IMG/VR virus record: IMGVR_UViG_3300051212_000975
Span: 1 to 49,919 of that record
Reading direction: 5' to 3' (one strand)
Origin: a virus
DNA: 49,919 bases
Below, in pieces: positions 15,830 through 24,254 of this stretch. The position numbers and the translations under genes are program-made. The notes under the pieces were generated by a model, which saw only the letters and a program-made list of their open reading frames with translations, had not been told where the DNA came from and made no database searches. Position 1 is the first letter of the stretch, and every line of letters starts with the position of its first letter.

Positions 15830-15858
15830 ATTATAGCAATTAATAAAACGATAAACAA
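15830..15858 (-). promoter_or_regulatory. Sigma-70-type promoter for gp47-gp46
   Basis: On the minus strand: -35 TTGTTT (15858-15853), 17-nt spacer, extended TGC and -10 TATAAT (15835-15830). The -10 is a perfect match and ends 6 nt before the gp47 ATG, so the expected start point is at the ATG itself. Confidence 0.6.
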
Positions 15859-15867
15859 TTTAATCGG

Positions 15868-16764
15868 TTATTCTTCATAAGTGGAAAACCCTTCGCTATG
15901 TGTGCGACTCCAACTCGGGTTCAATCCATTGATTTCTAATATGTCATCACGTATATTTTGATTTCGTTTTTCTGAATTTAACACACGACAGAAACTATTT
16001 GTAATAGCTGCTGTATAATAGGCAAACGGATTTTGGCTTTTTGCCTCGTTGAAACGCAATCCAACATAAGTTAATTGAAGAATGGCACTGTTACGCATCT
16101 CATCATTGTATGTATATCCACGCCAATTAAATTTCATTGCGTATTTTTCACAGAGCATGATGTACATACGTGCTAATTTGTTTGTGATATTTCCGTGATC
16201 TTTGTTGAAAGATCCTGTTTTTAAATCTCCCTCCCAATGACTTTTTCCTATGCAATGAAAAGTTTTGTTCTCATCCATACGAAAATGTTGAAATGGTGGA
16301 AAGTTCACACGTACATGTACCATGTCATCTACTTCATCTTTTAGAGCTGGATCCTCTAGTTCAGTAAAAACATCATCAGTCGAATCTTCAAACTCAAAAA
16401 TATCTTTTGCTGATTTTTTCTTTTCAACTTTTCTAGGTTGTTTTGGAGCTACTGGAACATGATCCCATGTCATAACTCTAAACACTAAATCAGAATTAGG
16501 AATTTTTTTTGGATTCACAGTTTCACCGGTTTCTACACTGAGTCTGGCTGCTCTGTTTTCTTTTGCTTCTTTTATGATCTTTGGTTTTGATGCATATTTT
16601 AAGCTTTCTTCAATGCTAGCATGTGGCATATCTACGATAAAATCATACCTATGATCGGTATTTTTATCCAAATACGTACAATATGTATTTTTACTAGCGT
16701 GTATTTCTTTGAGAATATCTTTGTTGTTTAAGTAATTTACTGGCTTTTTTGGTGTTATTGTCAT
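15868..16764 (-). CDS. 55: Late-gene RNA polymerase sigma factor gp55, with long N-terminal extension
   Basis: A 298-residue protein whose C-terminal part (about 185-290) carries the gp55 sigma region-2-like core: NKLARMYIMLCEKYAMKFNW, RGYTYNDEMRNSAILQ, and NPFAYYTAAITNSFCRVLNS, then KRNQNIRDDILEINGLNPS. gp55 recognises the TATAAATA-type -10 element of late promoters. T4 gp55 is 185 residues; here about 150 additional N-terminal residues include a K/E/D-rich linker (about 130-170). The extension is unlike anything I recognise. It is the first gene of the minus-strand operon, has a host-type promoter, and diverges from the late tail operon. Confidence 0.85.
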   Translation of the reverse strand: MTITPKKPVNYLNNKDILKEIHASKNTYCTYLDKNTDHRYDFIVDMPHASIEESLKYASKPKIIKEAKENRAARLSVETGETVNPKKIPNSDLVFRVMTWDHVPVAPKQPRKVEKKKSAKDIFEFEDSTDDVFTELEDPALKDEVDDMVHVRVNFPPFQHFRMDENKTFHCIGKSHWEGDLKTGSFNKDHGNITNKLARMYIMLCEKYAMKFNWRGYTYNDEMRNSAILQLTYVGLRFNEAKSQNPFAYYTAAITNSFCRVLNSEKRNQNIRDDILEINGLNPSWSRTHSEGFSTYEE

Positions 16765-16789
16765 AAGTTAGTTGGGTTAAGTTGCTACT

Positions 16790-16819
16790 ATTGTAACAGT
16801 TAAGATGGGGAAAATGCAA
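16790..16819 (-). promoter_or_regulatory. Sigma-70-type promoter for the gp55 operon
   Basis: On the minus strand: TTGCAT (16819-16814), 18-nt spacer, then extended TGT and -10 TACAAT (16795-16790). It gives a leader of roughly 20 nt before the gp55 ATG. The -35 match is partial; the extended -10 carries the call. Confidence 0.5.
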
Positions 16820-16861
16820 GTTTTTTCTAATGAAAAGGTAAAAAACGTCATAATATTTAGC

Positions 16862-16869
16862 GATAAATA
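16862..16869 (+). promoter_or_regulatory. Late promoter GATAAATA for the tail operon
   Basis: Plus-strand GATAAATATTAAAA is followed by a short leader with AAGAGGA before the ATG at 16891. It is the first late promoter of the 27-kb tail and baseplate block. Confidence 0.7.
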
Positions 16870-16890
16870 TTAAAATAAGAGGAAAAATAT

Positions 16891-18192
16891 ATGGCATTTG
16901 TCAATGGATTTGACGCTGATAAAGCTCAGGCCTATAATGAGTTACGTCAGTCTAGTCCTAATTTAAGTCAGGCACAACTGTTCAGCCAAGCTGGCATTTC
17001 AGCCGCAGAGCAAGGGTATTATCAACCGTCTCCAATTGGGTTTTTGATTCAAAACCCTACCCCCACAAACGTTAATACTACATTGTTTGCTCCGTCCGGA
17101 ACGAACATCACAGCAGCGAATTTTCCTATTCCCTCTCCGCAGCAAACGGTTACTTCAGAATTTAGTAGCCCGCTTAATTTAGGAGAATCTAACTTAAGTG
17201 ATTTACCAAGAGGAGTAAGCACAAGTGCTAATATTAATCCAGATACAGAGCCAGTTAATGAATTTGCTAGACCTTTAAATCTTAATCCGGCCCAGTTAGA
17301 CGAACCAGCGTCTGGAGTAAATCTTGGTGGACTTATAACCACACAAGAACAGGGAGTACAAAGAGATCAAGCGCAATTTTTAGCCACACAAGATTGGAGA
17401 TTTAGAATAAGTCTTGCACCAGGTTCAACATATTTGTATAATGATCCTGACGCAAGAAATGGTGCGCATATCTTAAACCCATTGAACACTACACAGGGTG
17501 TCATATTTCCTTATACGCCACAAGTGTCAGTATCTTACAATGCAAGCTACGAACCAACAGATTTAGCACATACAAACTATAGAATTTACCAATACAAAAA
17601 TAGTAATGTTGGGGATATTAACATAACAGGTGATTTTACTGCACAAGATACTCATGAAGCAAATTATTTACTAGCAGTGATACATTTTTTTAAGTCTGTA
17701 ACAAAGATGTTTTATGGAAGAGATGAAGATCCCGTAAGAGGAACTCCACCTCCATTGTGTTATCTCTCAGGATTTGGTAGATACCAATTTAATTATCATC
17801 CTGTTGCTATCACTTCATTTTCATACTCATTACCTAATGATGTTGATTATATAAAAGCTGGAGTTATAAGTAACACAGGAGGACAAAACATTGAAGGTCA
17901 AACAAACACACCAAAAAATATTTCAGGAGGTTCTTCAATAGGCACGTTGCTATCATCATTTTTCAGACTTAAAAATGCAGGATTATCTCCTGGAGCTAAA
18001 TCAACTAGACCTGAATTTCAAAGAGGTGATATATCCGATCCAACTTATGTTCCAACAAAAATTCAAATTCAACTTGGCTGTATACCAATCATATCTAGAG
18101 CAGCAATGGCTAACGACTTTAGCGTAAAAGAATATGCTACTGGTAGACTATCTGTTGGAACCTATAGATCGAACAGAGGAGGAATTTGGTAA
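16891..18192 (+). CDS. Tail/baseplate structural protein (possible tail tube-baseplate junction)
   Basis: A 433-residue protein. The first 150 residues are low-complexity N/P/S/T-rich. The conserved-looking part begins near 165: DWRFRISLAPGSTYLY, GVIFPYTPQVSVSYNASYEP, DINITGDFTAQDTHEANYLLAVIHFFKSVTKMFYG and PPPLCYLSGFGRYQF. It ends with a QIQLGCIPIISRAAMANDFS segment. Aligned in order with gp53, gp5, gp25 and gp6, it must be a baseplate or tube-cap component. The GCIPIS-like motif is also present in T4 gp54, so a gp48/gp54-type role is possible but unproven. It carries the first ribosome site of the late operon. Confidence 0.6.
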   Translation: MAFVNGFDADKAQAYNELRQSSPNLSQAQLFSQAGISAAEQGYYQPSPIGFLIQNPTPTNVNTTLFAPSGTNITAANFPIPSPQQTVTSEFSSPLNLGESNLSDLPRGVSTSANINPDTEPVNEFARPLNLNPAQLDEPASGVNLGGLITTQEQGVQRDQAQFLATQDWRFRISLAPGSTYLYNDPDARNGAHILNPLNTTQGVIFPYTPQVSVSYNASYEPTDLAHTNYRIYQYKNSNVGDINITGDFTAQDTHEANYLLAVIHFFKSVTKMFYGRDEDPVRGTPPPLCYLSGFGRYQFNYHPVAITSFSYSLPNDVDYIKAGVISNTGGQNIEGQTNTPKNISGGSSIGTLLSSFFRLKNAGLSPGAKSTRPEFQRGDISDPTYVPTKIQIQLGCIPIISRAAMANDFSVKEYATGRLSVGTYRSNRGGIW

Positions 18193-18491
18193 TGTTATAT
18201 CCATCAACAAGTCCTTATTACTTGACAAGCCTAGTTAATAATCAATTTTTAGATATAATGGTTGATAGACCATTACCTAAAAAAGCAGGTGACATTTATT
18301 GGGAAATAACTCCGACTTATAATTTGCGTCCGGACTTATTAGCCTATGACTTATATGGTAATCCATCTCTTTGGTGGGTGTTTGCTCAACGCAATCCTAA
18401 TAGGTTACAAGATCCACTCTTTGATTTTGTTACAGGAGTAGGAATTTATCTACCGCAACAAGAAACATTAACAGCAGCTTACGGTATATAA
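18192..18491 (+). CDS. 53: Baseplate wedge protein gp53-like
   Basis: A 99-residue protein starting MLYPSTSPYYLTSLVNNQFL. I use the ATG at 18192, which overlaps the previous stop (TAATG) and has AGGAGG upstream, rather than the TTG two codons earlier. The segment DIYWEITPTYNLRPDLLAYDLYGNPSLWWVFAQRNPN, then DPLFDFVTG, is the gp53/LysM-like pattern of T4-like wedge proteins. It is half the length of T4 gp53 (196 residues), keeping only the C-terminal LysM-like part. It is expected to join adjacent wedges around the hub. Confidence 0.75.
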   Translation: MLYPSTSPYYLTSLVNNQFLDIMVDRPLPKKAGDIYWEITPTYNLRPDLLAYDLYGNPSLWWVFAQRNPNRLQDPLFDFVTGVGIYLPQQETLTAAYGI

Positions 18492-18492
18492 T

Positions 18493-20865
18493 ATGGCAGA
18501 TCAAAATCAATCACAAGACGATGGATACGCACCAGAAGGTGAAACAGTTGGTGGTAGACCAATTGAAGTCACTGGACAAACAGGCAGTGATTATTTAGTT
18601 GCTCTTTTTAAAGGTAGACCTTCTAATCCATTAACTGAGTATGCTACCTTTACCTACAAATTAACTCTTTACATGGTAACTGCAGAAGCATACATTAGAT
18701 TTATAGAATCTGGCATGACATATATTGGTAATCAAGAAGGATTTTATACTGTTGCAGAATCAGGTGGTAGTCCACAAAGAGGCGATGCCCCAAGAATAAA
18801 TGAAAATGCAGAATATTTTATAGATGATTTAACTTTTAAAACATTTTGTAATCCAAAATCAATGGAAGCCCCAACAAATTCAATTAATTTTGAATTTAAA
18901 ATATATGAGCCATTGGGCTTTAGTTTTACTAGCGTCTTAAAACAACGTGCTTTAGAAACTTCTTTGAATAGTAGCCTACCAGGAATAAGAGACAATAAGG
19001 ATAGTGTTAAACAATTTTACGTACTAGCAGTTAGTTTTACTGGATATGATGATGCAGGACGAAAAGTATTAGAACGTCTTGGGGGTACAGAAACAGGACG
19101 TTATTCTAATCGAGATGCCGGAGGGCTTAGTTCTAATTTTGGAAGTAATGTAAGTTTTTTCCCAATAACTATTACTGATTTTTCATTTCGTTTAGACGGT
19201 AAAAGCACAGTATATAGCGTAAAAGCTGCAGTGTTATCTATTCAAGAGGCATATGGTGTTAAAAGAAATATGGTACCTGAAGATAGAGAAGTTTCAGGTA
19301 CAACAGTTGGTGAAGTTTTAATTGGTAATGAAGCAGAAGCAGATAACCCAAATGCAAAAGGCATAATACAACTTTTAAATGAACGTGAACAACAACTAGT
19401 TAAAAACGGACAAGCCAAATACGCCAACAAATATAGTATCGTTATTGATAACAAAATTAAATTTGCTAGGCTCACAACGGAAGATAGGTATTATAAAGAG
19501 AAAGCTGTTATGGGTACGCCTACTAATAGCAGTAAGATAAGTGGAAAAGATAGCAAAAAGAATTTAACATACAATCCAAACACTAGAACTTTAGCTGTCG
19601 CTGGTGGAATAACATTAACAAAATTTATTGACAATGTAATTTTGGAAAGTGAATATGTATACGAATCACTAGACACAGTTTATAAAGAAGATGGCGTCCT
19701 TAAGGATAAACCAAAACAAGGTAACAAAGGATCAAGTAAATTAGATTGGTACTCTATAAATCCAGTAGTAAAACCTGTAGGATATGATTCGCTACGAAAT
19801 GATTATGTATTTGACATAACATATAATATAGCTCCATATAAGGTTCCTTATATAAAATCAGTGTTTGTTGATCCTGCTAATAAAACGGATTATTATGGTC
19901 CTTACAAAATTTATGATTATTATTTTACAGGTAATAATACGGAAGTTTTAAATTTTGAAACTTCATATAGCGCACTTTATTTTTTACCTGGTGGGTCTGA
20001 TGATCAAAAACAACAAACAACTGATGGGTTAGCAAACACTCCGGTTGTACCAGGTGCAAAAAATATTTCTATGGAAAATAAAGCTTCTAAAGGTGGAATT
20101 CCTGTTGGAAGTATTAAAACTAATTTATACAGTCCAGGCGATCAAATTAAAGCTAAACTGCAAATAATGGGAGACCCAGACTATTTAATGACTTCAATTG
20201 GTACAGCAAGTAACGCAAGCACTCCAAGAGAAGCAGCTTATACTAACAACTTAGCTATTAATCCAGTTGGTGGACAAATTTTTATTGAGATAAATTTTTA
20301 TGAAGGAACTGACTACAATATAAGCACAGGCTTATTAGGAATTAACAAAAACATTACATTCTATGATACAGAATCTATTCCTCAAAATGCTTATAATGAT
20401 AACGAATCTGTCTCAGGGTTAGTTTATATGGTATTAAGTGTAGTTAGTACCTTTAGTAAAGGTAGATTCACACAGGATTTGGATTTAGTATTATGGAGTG
20501 ATCCTAACATAAAACCTAAGTCTGCGAAAACTAGTGAAGGTAGAGAGACAACTACTAGTCAAGCAGAACAATTAGGCACTAATACTTATGGTTTTGCGAA
20601 TCAAGAATTTCCAGTTAATGAAACACCACAAACACAAGAAACAACACAAGCACCAACATACGAACAAACACAAAGTTCTATAATTGCAACCATTACAGGT
20701 AATAGTGCAACACCAACAGCATCTACAGTGGGTAGTAATGTAAATGTAGCATTTAATCAACAAGGAGCATTTTATGGACCAACTGTAGTTGATGATGATT
20801 CATTACAAACAGATAGTTTAGTAAGCGATTTTTTAAGAGTCAATCAAGAGGGCAGAGCAGTATAA
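18493..20865 (+). CDS. Baseplate hub/structural protein (gp27-position)
   Basis: A 790-residue protein with no enzyme motif. Beta-rich blocks include YATFTYKLTLYMVTAEAY near 50-70, NSINFEFKIYEPLGFSF near 130, FFPITITDFSFRLDG near 220 and AKLQIMGDPDYLMTSIG near 560. That last block is of the kind found in hub domains of gp27/VgrG type. The last 130 residues are T/Q/N-rich and disordered. It lies between gp53 and the gp5-like spike, so it probably supplies the hub ring that holds the spike. The assignment to gp27 is inferred. No clear Shine-Dalgarno sequence; it starts 1 nt after the previous stop, suggesting coupling. Confidence 0.55.
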   Translation: MADQNQSQDDGYAPEGETVGGRPIEVTGQTGSDYLVALFKGRPSNPLTEYATFTYKLTLYMVTAEAYIRFIESGMTYIGNQEGFYTVAESGGSPQRGDAPRINENAEYFIDDLTFKTFCNPKSMEAPTNSINFEFKIYEPLGFSFTSVLKQRALETSLNSSLPGIRDNKDSVKQFYVLAVSFTGYDDAGRKVLERLGGTETGRYSNRDAGGLSSNFGSNVSFFPITITDFSFRLDGKSTVYSVKAAVLSIQEAYGVKRNMVPEDREVSGTTVGEVLIGNEAEADNPNAKGIIQLLNEREQQLVKNGQAKYANKYSIVIDNKIKFARLTTEDRYYKEKAVMGTPTNSSKISGKDSKKNLTYNPNTRTLAVAGGITLTKFIDNVILESEYVYESLDTVYKEDGVLKDKPKQGNKGSSKLDWYSINPVVKPVGYDSLRNDYVFDITYNIAPYKVPYIKSVFVDPANKTDYYGPYKIYDYYFTGNNTEVLNFETSYSALYFLPGGSDDQKQQTTDGLANTPVVPGAKNISMENKASKGGIPVGSIKTNLYSPGDQIKAKLQIMGDPDYLMTSIGTASNASTPREAAYTNNLAINPVGGQIFIEINFYEGTDYNISTGLLGINKNITFYDTESIPQNAYNDNESVSGLVYMVLSVVSTFSKGRFTQDLDLVLWSDPNIKPKSAKTSEGRETTTSQAEQLGTNTYGFANQEFPVNETPQTQETTQAPTYEQTQSSIIATITGNSATPTASTVGSNVNVAFNQQGAFYGPTVVDDDSLQTDSLVSDFLRVNQEGRAV

Positions 20866-20866
20866 T

Positions 20867-23737
20867 ATGGATAATATAATTAAAACTTCTGGTACTACTG
20901 AACAATATAAACTTAATCCGGGAGGATCAATTTCGTATCCGTTTGCAGTTAAAGGTATTGTAAAACAAAACGTTGATACCATTAGAACTGGAAGAATAAA
21001 AGTTTACATTGCAGACTTTGGGGCGTTAGATCCAAATGATTCAAACTCATGGGTTACAGTAAGTTATATGTCGCCCTTCTATGGATTTTTAGCAGGCGAT
21101 TATTCACCTGGCACAGGTAGTTCAAAGTATGGAACTTTCTTAGAGAACCCGCATTCTTATGGATTTTGGGCTACTAGTCCCGATATAGGTTCAGAAGTTG
21201 TTTGTTTATTTTTATACGGTAAAAAAGATTTTGGTTACTACATAGGTTGTATTCCGCAGCCTGGTGTAACACATATGGTTCCTGCGATCGGATCTACTAA
21301 CGATATTACACTGGATAATGCAGAGGCAGAAAAATTTGGAGGTTCATCAAATTTACCCACAGTTGAAATGAATGTAAAAAATACTCAACTATATAATACT
21401 CCTACCTTCTACGATGAACCTAAACCAGTTCATAAAATTATAGCAACACAGCTTTGGCAACAAGGATTAATCAGAGATTCCGTTAGAGGAACAATTACAA
21501 GTAGCTCAACGAGAGAAAGTCCATCGCAGGTTTTTGGAATATCGACGCCTGGTAGACCAATTTATAAAGGTGTATCAGGTGGTAGTGAGAATGAAATAGC
21601 TAAAAATATTGATTCTGCATCTGCTGAGCAAGCAAAATTAATAGGACGTAAAGGTGGACACACACTAGTATTAGACGATGGTGATCTACTTGGTCAGAAC
21701 AACTTAGTAAGAATACGTAGTGCATCGGGACATCAAATCACTATGAGTGACGATGGTCAAACTCTTTTTATTATTCATAGTAATGGACAAAGTTATATTG
21801 AATTAGGTAAAGAGGGAACAGTCGATATATACGCAACAAATAGTTTTAACGTAAGAACTAAAGGTGATTTAAATTTACATGCTGACAATAATATTAATAT
21901 CAATGCAAAGAAACAATTAAACATTTATGCTGAAGAAATTAATTTTAATAGTGACAAAAACACAAATGTAAGAGTTGGAGAAAATTTTAGTCAACAAACA
22001 GTAAAAAATCATACTGTTAAGGTTGACCAATCAATGAGTTTTCTATCTAAGAGTAATTCATCATTTAAAAGTGATTCCGTCACATACATTAATGGAAGCA
22101 AAATTAATTTAAATACAGGAAGTTCATCAACAGTGCCGGCGGAAGTAAAACCTATTCCAGTAGTACAACATAGCGATACATTCTTTGATGAAACACAAGG
22201 TTGGGTACCTGCCCCATCAAAATTACCTAGTGTTAATTCACGTGTGCCAACACATACGCCATGGACAGATGCTAATAAAGGTGTTGACGTAAAAATTGAT
22301 GAAAGTGCAGCAGGTAATTTCCCGTCAACCCCTTCAGCACCATTGCAAGCTACAAATGCAGCAAGTTCAAATGTTCCAGTACAAGTCACAACACCATCAG
22401 TAACCGCCACCACTCCTAATACTAAATCTGCAAAAGGTAATTTTGACAAAAATACTACCTCAGCAGTTGTGTCTCAGGCTGCAGTTTCAGCAGGAACAGA
22501 TCCAATAAAAGGACAAGCTGCAATTGCAGGTGGAGGAATAGTTACTAACAATGGTAATAAAACAGCGGTGTTAGGAAAACTTGCTCACTCTCCAAATCAA
22601 TTAGAACAAGCAGGAGTTCTTAAGCCAGGATCAAGTAGTGTAGCTAATAAATTAATACAAGATAATAAAACATTAGATCAGGCACTGCCACCAAATTTAT
22701 TTACAGGTAAAGATGGTATAACAAATGTAAATGCATATAATAAAACTAGCAGTGCTCAAACGTCTACTCAAGTGCAACTTATGAACAATGGGTTTAATCA
22801 ATTACAGGCAAATGGTGTAATTACTGGAAAAGAAAGTCCTACACAAATTGCAGGATTGGTTAATGGAGTAGCAGCGTTTGGAATAGGTCCTGTAACATCT
22901 TACGTAAATGGAGCGGGAGGATCCAACCTCACACCGTCTAGTCAAAGTAACAATGGTTCAATAGCTTCAACAATATCATCTGGAAACTATGCTGCAAACA
23001 TGGCTGAAAAGGTTCTTGGACCGGTCGGTTCAATGGTAGGATCAATAATTGCAACAGGTGCTGCAATAGGATCTGCAGTAGTAGGTGCAGCATCAACAGT
23101 GTTTGGAGCGATCAAAAACAGCTACACAAAACTTACAGCTAAAACTCCGCAAAATTTAACTGCGCTGAATAGTAAGAATACACAAAATGCAGGGGAAGTA
23201 GTTGGAGGATTATATGGTGGAGATAATGCAATCAGTAATAATGTAAGTTCATCCTATACTGGTTTTACTGCGCCCACACAACCTTCAACAGAAAGTTTAG
23301 TAAACTCTGCTGTGTCTAGTGTTCCTTCAGATCAGTTAGCTAGTTTACAAAGTGCAAGTAAGGCTATATCTTCAAATGGCCCTAATCCTGTTAAAATGCC
23401 AACGGCAGCAACTGATACGATAGATAGATCATCAATAAAAGCAGCTACCACAGAAATTTACGGCGATAGTAGAATTTCTCTGCCATACTCAGATAGTGCA
23501 AGTTCTAAACCACCTAATGCTGAAATATTAGAACAGTACAATGATTTAACAGCGCAATTACAAGTTCAAGAGGCTTTAAAAATAGAAAATAGAAATAAAT
23601 GGCGTGAAGCAAAAGCAACTTATGGAGATAACGCATATCAAACAGTAACTGCCCTACGTAATTATAAGGACACATTAAATGAAATTACCTATTTGCAGAC
23701 TGCTATTGATGCAGCTTATGCAGAACTATATACTTAA
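20867..23737 (+). CDS. 5: Baseplate central spike protein gp5-like, without lysozyme domain
   Basis: A 956-residue protein. Residues about 20-140 form the gp5/VgrG-type OB-fold (GIVKQNVDTIRTGRIKVYIADFG, WVTVSYMSPFYG, GSEVVCLFLYGKKDFGYYIGCI). Residues about 260-400 are the trimeric beta-helix needle (RKGGHTLVLDDGD, VRIRSASGHQITMSDDGQ, YIELGKEGTVDIYATNSFNV, HADNNININAKKQLNIYAEE). The region between contains no T4-type lysozyme. A long S/T/A/N-rich C-terminus follows, with a 40-residue alanine/glycine-rich hydrophobic segment near 712-751 and a short coiled coil at the end. The spike pierces the outer membrane. Lysis of peptidoglycan probably falls to the M15 domain of the tape-measure protein. 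Confidence 0.85.
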   Translation: MDNIIKTSGTTEQYKLNPGGSISYPFAVKGIVKQNVDTIRTGRIKVYIADFGALDPNDSNSWVTVSYMSPFYGFLAGDYSPGTGSSKYGTFLENPHSYGFWATSPDIGSEVVCLFLYGKKDFGYYIGCIPQPGVTHMVPAIGSTNDITLDNAEAEKFGGSSNLPTVEMNVKNTQLYNTPTFYDEPKPVHKIIATQLWQQGLIRDSVRGTITSSSTRESPSQVFGISTPGRPIYKGVSGGSENEIAKNIDSASAEQAKLIGRKGGHTLVLDDGDLLGQNNLVRIRSASGHQITMSDDGQTLFIIHSNGQSYIELGKEGTVDIYATNSFNVRTKGDLNLHADNNININAKKQLNIYAEEINFNSDKNTNVRVGENFSQQTVKNHTVKVDQSMSFLSKSNSSFKSDSVTYINGSKINLNTGSSSTVPAEVKPIPVVQHSDTFFDETQGWVPAPSKLPSVNSRVPTHTPWTDANKGVDVKIDESAAGNFPSTPSAPLQATNAASSNVPVQVTTPSVTATTPNTKSAKGNFDKNTTSAVVSQAAVSAGTDPIKGQAAIAGGGIVTNNGNKTAVLGKLAHSPNQLEQAGVLKPGSSSVANKLIQDNKTLDQALPPNLFTGKDGITNVNAYNKTSSAQTSTQVQLMNNGFNQLQANGVITGKESPTQIAGLVNGVAAFGIGPVTSYVNGAGGSNLTPSSQSNNGSIASTISSGNYAANMAEKVLGPVGSMVGSIIATGAAIGSAVVGAASTVFGAIKNSYTKLTAKTPQNLTALNSKNTQNAGEVVGGLYGGDNAISNNVSSSYTGFTAPTQPSTESLVNSAVSSVPSDQLASLQSASKAISSNGPNPVKMPTAATDTIDRSSIKAATTEIYGDSRISLPYSDSASSKPPNAEILEQYNDLTAQLQVQEALKIENRNKWREAKATYGDNAYQTVTALRNYKDTLNEITYLQTAIDAAYAELYT

Positions 23738-23750
23738 GTGAGATTAAAAA

Positions 23751-24206
23751 ATGGTTATATATAAAGGATTTAGTACACTTTTTACAAACAAACAGAAACC
23801 ATCAGTAATACCTCCGGGTATAAGCGGTGGACCTGGTTCGGTTGTAACCCCGTTATATCCAAATAAAAAATTTAGTTTATTCGACGATCAATTAGTGATT
23901 GTTGATTTTCTTAATGCATTGAACACACCTCAGGGACAAAAAGTGGGTAATCCAGCGTACGGTACCTCTATTTGGACTTATATATTTGAACCCAATATTC
24001 CTGAGGTTCAAATACAAATTGACAATGAAATACGCAGAGTTGCAGCACTAGACCCTAGAATTATTTTAGGTAGACTTACCACGTACCCTTATGAAAATGG
24101 ATTCTTAACAGAAATTGAAATGGCTGTATCAACTACAAATCAGGTTCAGTTACTACAACTAAACTTTGATAGGGGTAGCGGTCTTGTATCGTTAAATAAC
24201 CGTTGA
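23751..24206 (+). CDS. 25: Baseplate wedge subunit gp25
   Basis: A 151-residue gp25/W-like sheath initiator. The body reads LVIVDFLNALNTPQGQKVGN, PAYGTSIWTYIFEPN, then a segment of IDNEIRRVAALDPRI type and GRLTTYPYENGFLTEIEMAV, which is the family core. It bridges the baseplate and the first sheath ring. It is followed by a short gap that carries the gp6 late promoter. Confidence 0.93.
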   Translation: MVIYKGFSTLFTNKQKPSVIPPGISGGPGSVVTPLYPNKKFSLFDDQLVIVDFLNALNTPQGQKVGNPAYGTSIWTYIFEPNIPEVQIQIDNEIRRVAALDPRIILGRLTTYPYENGFLTEIEMAVSTTNQVQLLQLNFDRGSGLVSLNNR

Positions 24207-24227
24207 AAATAGTGGGTTTTTAGATTA

Positions 24228-24235
24228 GATAAATA
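24228..24235 (+). promoter_or_regulatory. Late promoter GATAAATA for gp6
   Basis: GATAAATATTAAAAAGAG lies upstream of the ATG at 24255. The 12-base core GATAAATATTAA matches that at 16862. Confidence 0.7.
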
Positions 24236-24254
24236 TTAAAAAGAGATAAAAAGT

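Noticed and set aside
16694-16897. 67-codon minus-strand frame overlapping the gp55 start and late promoter
   Set aside because: It runs across the promoter region and the gp55 N-terminus in another frame, with no ribosome site.
22009-22449. 146-codon minus-strand frame in the spike gene
   Set aside because: Lies fully inside the S/T/A-rich tail of the gp5-like frame; no promoter, ribosome site or partner gene on that strand.
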